A DNA stretch of 64,000 nt from JASHPR01 sp963778075 (GTDB lineage: Bacteria; Actinomycetota; Actinomycetes; Streptosporangiales; Streptosporangiaceae), in assembly GCA_963778075.1 (NCBI GenBank), contig CAVZTJ010000021.1:1-64000 (forward strand), written 5' to 3'. The notes beneath the pieces are model-generated. The model was not told the DNA's origin. It did not search any database and saw nothing but the letters and a program-made list of their open reading frames with translations. A program made the position numbers and the translations under genes. How positions within the stretch are numbered: position 1 is the stretch's first letter; each line of letters starts with the position of its first letter. Of this stretch, positions 19,869 to 28,690 are shown piece after piece.

Positions 19869-20162
19869 TCAGCGGCTGCGTGCGACGAGAGTCGCCAGCT
19901 CGCGCCCGAAGTTACGGCGCGCACGCAGGCGGGCGCGACCAGCACGAGTGACAGTCCAACGACGGCCGCTGGCGTTCCGATGGCCGCGCACCAGGCCCTG
20001 CCGTTCGTAGCGACCTAGGATCTCGTGGAGGAGATGCTCGCCGGCTGGCTCGTCGCGCAACGCAACAACGTGAACGGCCGAGCAGCGCGAGGCAAGTGCA
20101 CCACGGTGAAGCGCGTCGAGGACCGCAGTCTCGACCGGTCCGGGGAGGTCATCTAGTGCCAT
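19869..20162 (-). CDS. Small winged-helix transcriptional regulator
   Basis: Protein of 97 aa. The core HLLHEILGRYERQGLVRGHR followed by RWTVTRAGRARL is a winged-helix with the recognition helix and wing of PadR/MarR-type small regulators. No effector domain is present. Targets unknown; no partner gene is obviously co-transcribed. ATG at 20162. Confidence 0.62.
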   Translation of the reverse strand: MALDDLPGPVETAVLDALHRGALASRCSAVHVVALRDEPAGEHLLHEILGRYERQGLVRGHRNASGRRWTVTRAGRARLRARRNFGRELATLVARSR

Positions 20163-20612
20163 CCTGTGAGTGTACGCGTGCGGTTCCGCCGGGCCAATCG
20201 GCGCGCGATCGTGTGGCGCTGGCGCCGCTTGCGCCGCGGCACGCGCCTCCGACTAGCGGCGGCGCCCGTCTCGTTGCCCGGGCAGCCGCTTTCCGTCCGC
20301 GGCTGTTCGCTCATCGTTGGTCCTATGGACGCACGCCTGGGCGTCCGATCATGGGGCGCCAGCTGCGACCTGTGGACGTTGGCGGCCACCCGCCGCGCTC
20401 CAGCGTCGTGCGCGCGGACAGCGATCGCTAAACGGACGTCGCGCGAGGGGCGTGTTGCGGGGTCGCTGTCCAGACGTCGCCGGAGCGCGGAGGCGTTTGC
20501 GGCGGACGGCGCGAAGATGCTGTTCCTTGATCTCGACGGCGACGTGGCCGGAGGTAGCTTCCGAAAGCGACGCTGCATGTTCGTCTTCGGGCGGAGGGAC
20601 GTGGCGTGGCGC
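20163..20612. other. Intergenic region, nothing recognised
   Basis: About 450 bp between the small regulator and the end of the PadR gene. Long open frames cross it on both strands, but their predicted proteins are Arg-rich and featureless, as expected of chance frames. Confidence 0.4.
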
Positions 20613-21215
20613 TCACTCCGGGTGCCTTGTGGTGTTTCGGAGCGGCGGTTCTGCGGGTGACTTCGGAGCGGTGGTGAGGTTCGCGATCGTGTGCTTTACC
20701 CAGTTCTGGCTGGCCTGGTGGACGGCGATTCCGTGCTGCAACGCGAGCGATGGGTGGCGGGCGTGGCTGGCGGGCTGGTCGGTGTGGCGCTCGAGCCGCT
20801 CCAGGAAGGCGCCAAGGGCGGCGTCAAGGTCGTGCAGGAAGCCGAGTACCTCCTCGCGGCCCAACAGCGGTTCCATCATCACGAACCGCAGCAGGTGCAG
20901 TCCGAGCTGGCGCGAGACGGTGCCGGCGTCGACCGGGGCCCGGATCCAGGCGAGGTGCGCGTCGCGCCCGCGATCGGTCGGCTCGTAGACGCGTCTGCGT
21001 CGCGCGTTGCCGGAGCGGTCGGTCGCGCGGCGGGAATGGATCAGCCCGCGGCGCTCGAGCCGGCGCAGCGCCGGATAGAGCGCACCGGAGCTGGGCTGAT
21101 ACACGCCCAGCGGCGTGGTGCTAAACGCCAGTTTGAGGTCGTAGCCCGAGGACGGCGCGGTGCAGATCATGGCCAGCAGCACGTGCTCGAAGTCAGTCAA
21201 CGCCGTTTCGGCCAT
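20613..21215 (-). CDS. PadR family transcriptional regulator
   Basis: Protein of 200 aa. The N-terminal PadR domain is clear: MICTAPSSGYDLKLAFSTTP, then SSGALYPALRRLERRGLIHS and a wing ending VYEPTDRGRDAHLAW. The C-terminal half is helical (LGLHLLRFVMMEPLLGREEV), the usual dimerisation region. PadR proteins repress by binding near their own promoter. It is divergent from the secreted-protein gene, 127 bp away, so that gene is the likely target. Confidence 0.85.
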   Translation of the reverse strand: MAETALTDFEHVLLAMICTAPSSGYDLKLAFSTTPLGVYQPSSGALYPALRRLERRGLIHSRRATDRSGNARRRRVYEPTDRGRDAHLAWIRAPVDAGTVSRQLGLHLLRFVMMEPLLGREEVLGFLHDLDAALGAFLERLERHTDQPASHARHPSLALQHGIAVHQASQNWVKHTIANLTTAPKSPAEPPLRNTTRHPE

Positions 21216-21342
21216 CGTTCACAGACCCTAATTGACTGATAGGACGAATCGACATATAGTGCCGCTGATCGCGCGTCCCGGCTGGGAGCCGCTGGGTCGC
21301 GGCGTGCCATGTCAACCACATTCCGGTTGGAGGGAGCGGGCA
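21216..21342. promoter_or_regulatory. Shared intergenic region of PadR and the secreted-protein gene
   Basis: AT-richer than its surroundings near 21225-21262 (CTAATTGACTGATAGGACGA, then CGACATATAG), which fits a promoter or PadR operator. No exact palindrome is seen. GGAGGGAG precedes the GTG start of the downstream gene. Confidence 0.4.
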
Positions 21343-22242
21343 GTGCCACAGATCAAGGTCAGACGCCGCGGGATCTTCTACTCAATCTGCGTAGCGTGTG
21401 CCGCAGCGATGTTTGCAGCCGGCGCGTCCGCCGAACAGTCCTACACCTACGCCCGCCACTATCTTCGCGGGCAGATGACGCGCTACACCTACCTCGAGCA
21501 CAAATCCGGGACACCGGGGCATCTGATGGCCGTGGCCAAGCTGACCTCCTACGTGCACAACGGGATCGGCGGCGAGCGCGTGCGGTGGATTTCCCTGACG
21601 AGCCCGACCGGTGAGGATCTCAGCGCCGAAGCCCGCGCCTTCCCGCCCTATAAGCTGTCTCTCGATCCGCGCGCGCCGAAGTCGCTGAGGCTCCCCAAGC
21701 AGCCGATTCCGTCAAACCTGCAAGGGCCGGTCGACGATCTCCTGACCTTCTTCGTTGGCCTGAGCCAGAACGTAGGCATCGAGAAGCTCCACCGGGTCGG
21801 TGACTCCTACCTCGACCCGCGTCCGCTCCTCGGCCATTTCTCAAGCCCCACCGCACCGGTCGGGCGCGACTACATCCAGCTGACCACGAGACTCATCGCG
21901 CTCACCACCCGCCGCGTCACCTTCAAATCGTCCTACCAGCCACCCCGCCACCACGCGCTCTCGCCCTACCGGCCGTTCATGCGCGCTCCGGTATGTGCCG
22001 GGGTCGCGAACAACTTCCAGCTCGTGCAGGCGCAGGGAACCAGCTACGTGGCGCTATGGGGTTGCGAGTCGTTCGTCGCCACAACCGTCGTCGACCGCAG
22101 CAGCGGACAGATCATCTCAGTCAGGATGGTCAACCCGCTGCACCTCAACGGAAGGCTCTGCCCGACCAAAGCCCTAACGCACTGCAGCGACCTCCCGACA
22201 ATCCACCAGGAGCGCGTCGTTACCCTCGCCAGGACGCCGTAG
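21343..22242 (+). CDS. Secreted protein of unknown function
   Basis: Protein of 299 aa. The GTG at 21343 has GGAGGGAG upstream and opens a good signal peptide: basic VRRRGIFYS, hydrophobic ICVACAAAMFAA, then GASAEQ with cleavage probable after ASA. The mature part resembles no family I can name; it is rich in beta-like segments (VRWISLTSPTGEDLS, YIQLTTRLIALTTRRVTF) and ends with three cysteines that could form disulphides (ALWGCESF, RLCPTK, THCSDL). It probably acts outside the membrane and may be controlled by the divergent PadR. Confidence 0.68.
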   Translation: MPQIKVRRRGIFYSICVACAAAMFAAGASAEQSYTYARHYLRGQMTRYTYLEHKSGTPGHLMAVAKLTSYVHNGIGGERVRWISLTSPTGEDLSAEARAFPPYKLSLDPRAPKSLRLPKQPIPSNLQGPVDDLLTFFVGLSQNVGIEKLHRVGDSYLDPRPLLGHFSSPTAPVGRDYIQLTTRLIALTTRRVTFKSSYQPPRHHALSPYRPFMRAPVCAGVANNFQLVQAQGTSYVALWGCESFVATTVVDRSSGQIISVRMVNPLHLNGRLCPTKALTHCSDLPTIHQERVVTLARTP

Positions 22243-22674
22243 GCGATTTGATCAGCTCCCTCAGCCGTCGTCCGTTGAGCGTTCGCTCAGCGGACTTCGC
22301 ATCGCGTGGCCTATGGGCGCGGGCAAGCCCAGCGTCGACAGTGCCAATCGGCCGGCATTCCGGAAGCAAACGCTCAGTGCTGCTCGCTGGCAATGCGAGA
22401 GCTGCGGAGCGTCTGATCCGCGCGTCCGAGACTCTCGGATCGGACGACAGCCGGAAGAGACGCCTGCGACTGTCGAATTGTCACGGCATTGCGGGGGTGG
22501 CTGATCTGTCCCGTCGATGCCGCCGCCAGCGAGGAGCCCACGATTGTTGCGGCCGGGTGCGTCGAGTATTCGGCGCGGCTACCAGACGTGCTGGACAGCC
22601 ACGCTGCGCAAAAAGAAGAGGCCGGCGACTTTTGTCGGGCTTGGCGTTCGTGCGCTTACCGAGGCGAGCGGGCG
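22243..22674. other. Intergenic region, nothing recognised
   Basis: About 430 bp between convergent genes. No domain-bearing frame and no strong hairpin with a T run was seen. Confidence 0.35.
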
Positions 22675-23025
22675 CTAGCGCGAGCCGCGTCCATTTGACG
22701 TCGCAAGCCGCCGGCGCGCCTTCTGCACCGACGGAAGCGCCGCCTTGGCCTTTGCCAACGGACGCGCTCGGACATCGACGCTGGCCGGCTTGGCCGCGAT
22801 CGTGATCTCCTCGCCGGTCGCCGGATTGCGCCCGGGGCGCTTCTTGGTGGCGGACTTGACGCGCACCGTCAGCTGAACGAGCCCGCCGAGACGAACCTTC
22901 TGGGCATTCCCGAGCTCCTCGAGGACGATCTCGTCAAGCGCGTCGAGTGCCCGCTTCGCATCGGCTCTGCTCATATCGGCGCGGTCCGCGACCGCGGCGA
23001 CCATCTGGGACTGGGTCAGCGCCAC
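22675..23025 (-). CDS. HU-family DNA-binding protein
   Basis: Protein of 116 aa. It has the HU/IHF fold: helical N-terminus (LTQSQMVAAVADRADMSRAD), then VRLGGLVQLTVRVKSATKKR and the DNA-gripping arm GRNPATGEEITIAAKPAS. The body is the usual 90 aa, followed by a short basic tail (KARRRLATSNGRGSR) as in several actinobacterial HU proteins. It bends and compacts DNA. ATG at 23025. Divergent from the recombinase gene. Confidence 0.9.
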   Translation of the reverse strand: MALTQSQMVAAVADRADMSRADAKRALDALDEIVLEELGNAQKVRLGGLVQLTVRVKSATKKRPGRNPATGEEITIAAKPASVDVRARPLAKAKAALPSVQKARRRLATSNGRGSR

Positions 23026-23265
23026 GGCTACTCCTCCTCAAGTGGTGTTGCGTGAACACGGTATTCAAGCCACCACCGCAGACGGACCGCGCCCGCCCCA
23101 TCCACCAACCTTGGCGTGCGCTCGAGCGCCGGACGGGATCGGGCGTCGGGCTGGCGCCGCCACGCCATGGCAGCGTGCGTTCTGTCCTGCTGAGGCCCGG
23201 GTCGGCTTCCTGCGCCGGGGGTGCCGTACACGGCGCGCGTGTTAGTCTCAGTCGAGAAGGGTCAT

Positions 23266-24662
23266 ATGTCGAAGCTCAGAGATGTCGTGGTCGTCCGGGT
23301 GAGCGAGAAGGGTGACGGGAGGACGAGCACTTTCACTCGCCCGAGGTGCAGATCGAGGCCGCCAGGCGGTGGGCGAAGGACCGCGGTGAGCGGCTGGTTG
23401 CCTCACCGATTCCCGAGATCGATGTCAGCGGCAGGTTGCCGCTGTCCAGGCGCCCGGGGCTGTTGGCGGCGATTGAGATGATCGAGGCGGGCCGGGCCGA
23501 GCAGCTTGGTGGCGTATTTCGATCGGCTGGTGCGCTCGCTGAAGGTCCAGTTGGAGGTGATCGAGCGGGTGGAGGGGGCGGGCGGGGAGATCTTCGCGCT
23601 CGATCACGGCAAGCTTATGAACGGCACGGCGGCGCAGCGCCTGTCGACGAACATGCTCGGGTCGGTGTTTCAATACTTTGCTGAGATCACGGGGGAGAAG
23701 GTCTTGGCGGCTCAGGCGCGGGCGGTGGCGCGGGGTGTCTACCCGCATCCGAAGGTCCCGGTCGGGTATGTGCGCGGCGAGGACGGTGTACTGGTGGTCG
23801 AGCCCGCGGCGGCGAAGCTGGTGGTGCAGGCGTTCGAGCGCCGCGACCTGGGCGCGTCGCTGGTGGAGATCCAGGCGTGGCTGGCCGAGAGCGGGATCGA
23901 GCGTGCGCTCTCCGGGGTGGGCTGGATGTTGCGCTCGCGGATGTATCTGGGCGAGATCCATTTCGGTGAGCTGCACAACACTCAACGCTCACGAGACGAT
24001 CGTCAAGGATCGCGGGCTGTTTGAGCGGGTGGCGCGGCGGAGGGTATCGCGCGGGCGCCAAGCCAAGTCCGAGCGGCTGCTGGCCCGTCTCGGGGTGTTG
24101 CGGTGCGGGACGTGCGCCTCGCGGATGGTGATCAACTCCGACAGCGGCAGCTACCGGTGCGGCGATACGAGCGCGAACCGGTGCCGGCGGCGAGCGGCGG
24201 TCAAGGCCGACCGGGTCGAGGAGCTGGTGCTGGACGCGGTCCGGGCGTACTGGGCCACGGCTGGCGCCCACCGGCGCGCTCGCGCAGGCGGCAGATCCGC
24301 GAGGCGGACGAGGCGATCGAGCGCGCGAGCGCGGATCTCGATGACACGATCCGGCAGCTCGGCGAGCTTGGATTGTTGGGCCGGGGTGTGAGCCAGGAGA
24401 CTTTGGAGAAACTCGCCACGACGCTCGATGATGCGCACGTCGTCCGCGCGCGACTTGGTGATGGGGCGAGAGAAATATCATCGGTCCTGACGACATCGAC
24501 AGGCTCCGCGAACCCGCAAAGCGGTTAGCGGCTTGGCGACGGCTGATCACCGACACCGTCGAGTCAGTCACGGTCGCGCCGGCGATGACGGCGGATGGGC
24601 GCGCCAGTCGCCTCTGGGACCCTCGCCGGATCGAGATCAGGTTCCTGGGCCAGCATCCATAA
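23266..24662 (+). pseudogene. Large serine recombinase, multiply frameshifted
   Basis: Pieces of one recombinase lie in successive frames. The resolvase domain shows VVVVRVSEKG (probable catalytic Ser), SPEVQIEAARRWAKDRGE, PGLLAAIEMIEAGRAEQL and YFDRLVRSLKVQLEVI. Next come the recombinase domain (YPHPKVPVGYVRGEDGVLV), a zinc ribbon (RCGTCASRMVINSDSGSYRC), a coiled coil (EADEAIERASADLDDTI) and a C-terminal strand ending RRIEIRFLGQHP at TAA 24660-24662. Frame changes fall near 23313, 23500, 23982, 24285 and 24480. ATG 23266 has AAGGG upstream. As written it cannot be expressed. It suggests an old integrative element or phage here, but no partner genes or att site are seen. Confidence 0.82.
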
Positions 24663-25490
24663 GCAAGCCGCCGGCGGCGACTTCTCGCGCTTCCGTCGAC
24701 ACCCCGGGTCGCATGACTCGCACTACTCTCTAGGACCGTCGCGGAGTCCGACGTCGTCGTTGGGCACGATTTCGGCAACCGCGAGAGGCAGCAGATCGAG
24801 ATCGGCGTTACCGGCGGTGCGAGATTCGTCCGTCAGGGAGGCGCGACGCCGCGAGCCCGCGGTCGTCTGTCAGCAGCCGTCGGTTGTACGGAGCCCACAA
24901 TTCGGGGATCGCCGACGGTCACGGCCACGCGGTCGGCGCGACTATCGCGAACCGTGGCAAAGGCATAGCGAGGCCCGAGCAGCCGCGAGAGTCGAAGCAG
25001 TCGTGCCGCGCCCAGCCCGCGCACGCCTGGATGCGGGCGATAGCCACAGTGCCCCGAGTTTGCTGGGCGGCCGATTCCGAGCAAGCAGAATCACGTGTTA
25101 CATGGGCACGGGCCGTACCGAGGGACCGCTGCGCCCTCGATCGAACGGTTGTCACTCCGGCAGGCGTAGCGGTCATCTCGTCCCTGCCGGCACACGCGCT
25201 GCTCCCCATCGTCCGGACCGGCAGCGAGGTCGGCGTCGACGAGGGTGGCCGCTCGTCCACGCGAGCGAGAGCCGGGCGCGCTTGCAGGTCGTCGCGGATC
25301 AGCCGGCAGCAAGCACACCGGCGACTCCCGCAATCGCGGCATAGCAGGGCCGCGGACCGGTCGCTCGCTACTCCGGGTGGGCTGCGATGCGGTCGGTTGC
25401 GCAAGTGGCGAATAGGAAGGCTCCGTCCGCCACGTGCGGGACACCTGCGTTGTGCTCGCAGCGGTGATCGCCGACGGGATCTCGATGGTC
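24663..25490. other. Long region without a recognisable gene
   Basis: About 830 bp between the recombinase remnant and the LuxR regulator. Open frames exist on both strands, but all look Arg/Ala-rich and featureless. It may be decayed element DNA. Confidence 0.4.
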
Positions 25491-28247
25491 CTAGGCGATG
25501 CGGTTGGGAATCTTCGTCAAGGCGTTTCGGAGTTCTTTGCGGGAGCTGATGTCGAGTTTCGGGAACACCTTGCGCAGGTGGTACTCGACGGTGCGCGGGC
25601 TGATGAACAGCTGCGCGCCTATCTCCGGGTTCGTCTGCCCGTCTGCGGCGAGTCGAGCGATCTGCGCCTCCTGGGGGGTGAGGACCTCGCGTGTCTCCTC
25701 GGTGCGTCTGCGCGCGGTTTCGCCGGTGGCTAGCAGCTCGCGCCGGGCGCGCTCCGCGAACGCCTCCGCCCCGAAGCGACTGAACATCTCGTGTGCGGTG
25801 CGCAGCTGATCACGTGCGTCCACGCGGCGACCCTCGCGTCGGAGCCATTCGCCGTAGAGCAGACGGGCGCGGGCGAGCTCGACGCGGATCCGGGTGCGCT
25901 CGAGCCGTTCGATCGCCTCACGGTAGAAGGCGTCCGCTTCCTCTCCTTCGATCATCAGCGCTCGTGAGCGTGCCAGGATTCCGAGCGCCCAATCCGTCCC
26001 CGCGGCCAGTGTCCGGTGTTCCAGCCGGGCCAGCGTGGCGGAGGCGACCTCCGGCGTGCCAGAACGAGTTGCGGCCTCGACGAGTTCTGGCAGCGCCGCA
26101 CCCGAGTACCCATAGTCGCCATCGTCGCTAGCGAGCTTCGCGCCGTCCATTGCCGCCTGGTAGCGGCCCAAGCCGTTGTTGAGAACGGCGCTGGCATAGC
26201 CGGCCAGAGCCACCACTCTGCCCTCGGATCGCGCCGTTGTGTTCTCGAGACCGATGTTGATGAACTTCGTGGCTTCGGCTTCGACGCCGCGCCACGCGGC
26301 GATGAGGAGCCAGGCGTACAGCAGGCTTGCGTTGCCGGTCGCGGCCGCAATCGCGTCCGCCTCCTCGACAAGGGCCTCGGCCGCCACGAGTTCCCCGCCG
26401 AACAGGTGCACGCCTGACCTGTAGACGAGCGCGACGGGGAGCAGGGCGAGCGCGCCGGTATCGCGAGCCAGCCGTACGGCGCGGGTGGCGAGCGCGTGGA
26501 ACGCGTCGTCGTCCCACAGCTCGAACACAGTCATCGACTGGACGATCGGAGTCAGCAAGAGCCAGCGCATGATCTCCGCGTGACCATCGAGAGCCTCGTT
26601 CCTGACCGCCTGGAGTGCGAGCCGGAGCGCCGGCACACCCGCGCTGGGCCCCTCCGTGCACCGGCGCGCGAGGCCGTCGAGAACGAGGTCGATCGATCGC
26701 GGCGGCTGCCGCGCCTCGGGCGCGGCTCGGGCCGCCTCAGCCACCTCCAGCACACCAGAGTCGGCATTGACGCGTCCGGCGTACATAGCCGCTCCGAGGG
26801 CCTCGAGGTATGTCTGACGCGCCGACGCGGGATCGAGCGCTTCGAGCCGTCTCGCGGCATCGAGAAGGAGCAACGGACCATCGCTGCCGCGAGTGAACAC
26901 GAACGCGATCTGCGCGCGTAGCCGCTGCAGTCCCGCGCGCTGAAGCTCGTCGAGCGGGGTGAGATCCGCGGTCGCGACCAGCTCCTGCGCGGCCTCGCGG
27001 CTCCCCGCCTCCAGCTTGGCCTGCGCGGCGGCGAGCGCGCGCGCTCCTCGTCGTGCCGGGTTCGGGGTCAGCTCGGCCGCTCGCTCCAGGAACGCGGCCG
27101 CGGCCGCAACGCCGCCCCGGCGCTGAGCGCGGTCGGCCGAGCGCTCGAGCTCGGCCGCTACCGCCTCGTCCGGCCCGGACGCCGCTTGCGCCCGATGCCA
27201 GGCGCGACGATCGGGATCGGTATCCGGATCGGTCGCCTCGGCCAGCGCTCGATGCACCTCCTGGCGATCGCTAAGGTGAGCGGCCCGGTAGGCGGCCGAG
27301 CGGGCGAGCGGATGCCGGAACCGCACCCGGATCCCGAGATCGATCAACGCGGCCTCCTCGGCCGGCCTGCCCGCGCTGCCTCTGATCCCGAGCTGGTCGG
27401 CCGCGCGCCACAACAGGCTCACGTCGCCGACCGGCTCGGCTGCCGCCACGAGCAGCAGGCGCTGGGTCTCGCGCGGAAGCGCGCGGATCCGTTGCACAAA
27501 GGTTTCCTCGATGCGGCTGGCCAACGGCCGCGCGTCGGGAAGTCCGAACCCGCCCGCGAGCTCCGCGGGGGTCAACCCACGCGGCAGCTCCAGCAACGCG
27601 AGGGGGTTCCCGCGGGTCTCGGCGACGATCTGATCGCGCACGTGCTCATCCAGCCGCCCGGGCAAGGCCGACGCCAGCAACCACCGCGCGTCGTCGTCGG
27701 CGAGCCCGCCGACGACCAGCTCCGGCAGGCCGGTGAGCTCGTCGACGTGGCTCGGCTCGCGAACCGCGAACACCACGGCGATTCGCTCCGCCAGCAGGCG
27801 CCGCGCCACGAACGCAAGCGCCTGCGCGGAGGCCCGATCGAGCCATTGCGCATCGTCGACCAGGCAAACGAGCGGTTGCGTCTCGGCCGCCTCGGCCAGC
27901 AGGCTCAGGATCGCCAGGGCCACCAGGAAGCGATTCGAGGCGGCGCCATCCTGGAGCCCGAATGCCACACGCAGCGCATCCCGCTGCGGGCTGGGCAACC
28001 CGTCCAGCCCGTCGAGCATTGGCGCGCATAGCTGATGCAGCCCGGCGAACGCGAGCTCCATCTCAGACTCAACGCCGGCGACCCAGACGATCCGACACCA
28101 CGACGCCCGCTCGGCGAGGTACTCCAGCAGCGCCGTCTTGCCGACCCCCGCCTCGCCGCGCACCACGAGCACCGAGCTCTCCCCTGCCCGGACGCGCTGC
28201 AGTTGGCGGTTCAGCACGTCGCGCTCGTTATGTCGGCCACGCAGCAT
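25491..28247 (-). CDS. Large ATP-binding LuxR family transcriptional regulator (LAL type)
   Basis: Protein of 918 aa. The N-terminal AAA/NACHT-like ATPase has Walker A RGEAGVGKTALL (about residue 33) and a Walker-B-like PLVCLVDDAQWLD. A long helical TPR-like middle follows. The C-terminus is a LuxR HTH: LTPQEAQIARLAADGQTNPE, then ISPRTVEYHLRKVF. LAL regulators sense ligands and activate catabolic or biosynthetic genes. The ATG at 28247 begins the typical LRGRHNERDVL opening. Intact over 2.7 kb without a frameshift. Targets cannot be told; the divergent gene downstream of its start is cut at the junction. Confidence 0.92.
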   Translation of the reverse strand: MLRGRHNERDVLNRQLQRVRAGESSVLVVRGEAGVGKTALLEYLAERASWCRIVWVAGVESEMELAFAGLHQLCAPMLDGLDGLPSPQRDALRVAFGLQDGAASNRFLVALAILSLLAEAAETQPLVCLVDDAQWLDRASAQALAFVARRLLAERIAVVFAVREPSHVDELTGLPELVVGGLADDDARWLLASALPGRLDEHVRDQIVAETRGNPLALLELPRGLTPAELAGGFGLPDARPLASRIEETFVQRIRALPRETQRLLLVAAAEPVGDVSLLWRAADQLGIRGSAGRPAEEAALIDLGIRVRFRHPLARSAAYRAAHLSDRQEVHRALAEATDPDTDPDRRAWHRAQAASGPDEAVAAELERSADRAQRRGGVAAAAAFLERAAELTPNPARRGARALAAAQAKLEAGSREAAQELVATADLTPLDELQRAGLQRLRAQIAFVFTRGSDGPLLLLDAARRLEALDPASARQTYLEALGAAMYAGRVNADSGVLEVAEAARAAPEARQPPRSIDLVLDGLARRCTEGPSAGVPALRLALQAVRNEALDGHAEIMRWLLLTPIVQSMTVFELWDDDAFHALATRAVRLARDTGALALLPVALVYRSGVHLFGGELVAAEALVEEADAIAAATGNASLLYAWLLIAAWRGVEAEATKFINIGLENTTARSEGRVVALAGYASAVLNNGLGRYQAAMDGAKLASDDGDYGYSGAALPELVEAATRSGTPEVASATLARLEHRTLAAGTDWALGILARSRALMIEGEEADAFYREAIERLERTRIRVELARARLLYGEWLRREGRRVDARDQLRTAHEMFSRFGAEAFAERARRELLATGETARRRTEETREVLTPQEAQIARLAADGQTNPEIGAQLFISPRTVEYHLRKVFPKLDISSRKELRNALTKIPNRIA

Positions 28248-28426
28248 CTAGCGCACCAGGCGCTGGCCGATCGACCAGCCAGCTCGTGAAGGCCTCTCGC
28301 CACCGGTCCACGTGGAGCTTACCTGCGGCACCCTGGCGCGTCGACTGGGCAACCAGCCGCCGACTAGGGACCCGACGCGGCATTTGCCCGGACGCGAGCG
28401 CGCCCGCTCTAGAGGAACCTCGCGGC

Positions 28427-28690
28427 ATGAACACCACCGCCCCACCATTCACTCACGCGCCGCCCCAATCGGCGACCCCACCTCGCTTCGCCTCGCGGCC
28501 GCCGGGCTCCGCTTCGCCCGGCCGCCCGACCTGGGGCGAACTGTTGGCCCAAACGGGACCGCTGATCGGGGCTCCAGCCTTCTTCGGACCACCCGTCATC
28601 TACGTGCTGGGCCCGTGGTTCAGCGAGTTTGCCGACTTCAGCAGCGTGGTCCCGTGCGGGGTGCCGCCGTTGATCGACTCGGCGAGCTGA
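28427..28690 (+). CDS. N-terminal fragment of a possible membrane protein, cut at the junction
   Basis: An ATG at 28427 with AGAGGAACC upstream opens a Pro-rich N-terminus and then GELLAQTGPLIGAPAFFGPP followed by VIYVLGPWF. This looks like the entry into a first transmembrane segment of a small membrane protein. From about 28615 the frame carries sequence that is antisense to the S8 protease gene, ending at an arbitrary stop at 28690. The real gene therefore stops at the junction. Confidence 0.5.
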   Translation: MNTTAPPFTHAPPQSATPPRFASRPPGSASPGRPTWGELLAQTGPLIGAPAFFGPPVIYVLGPWFSEFADFSSVVPCGVPPLIDSAS

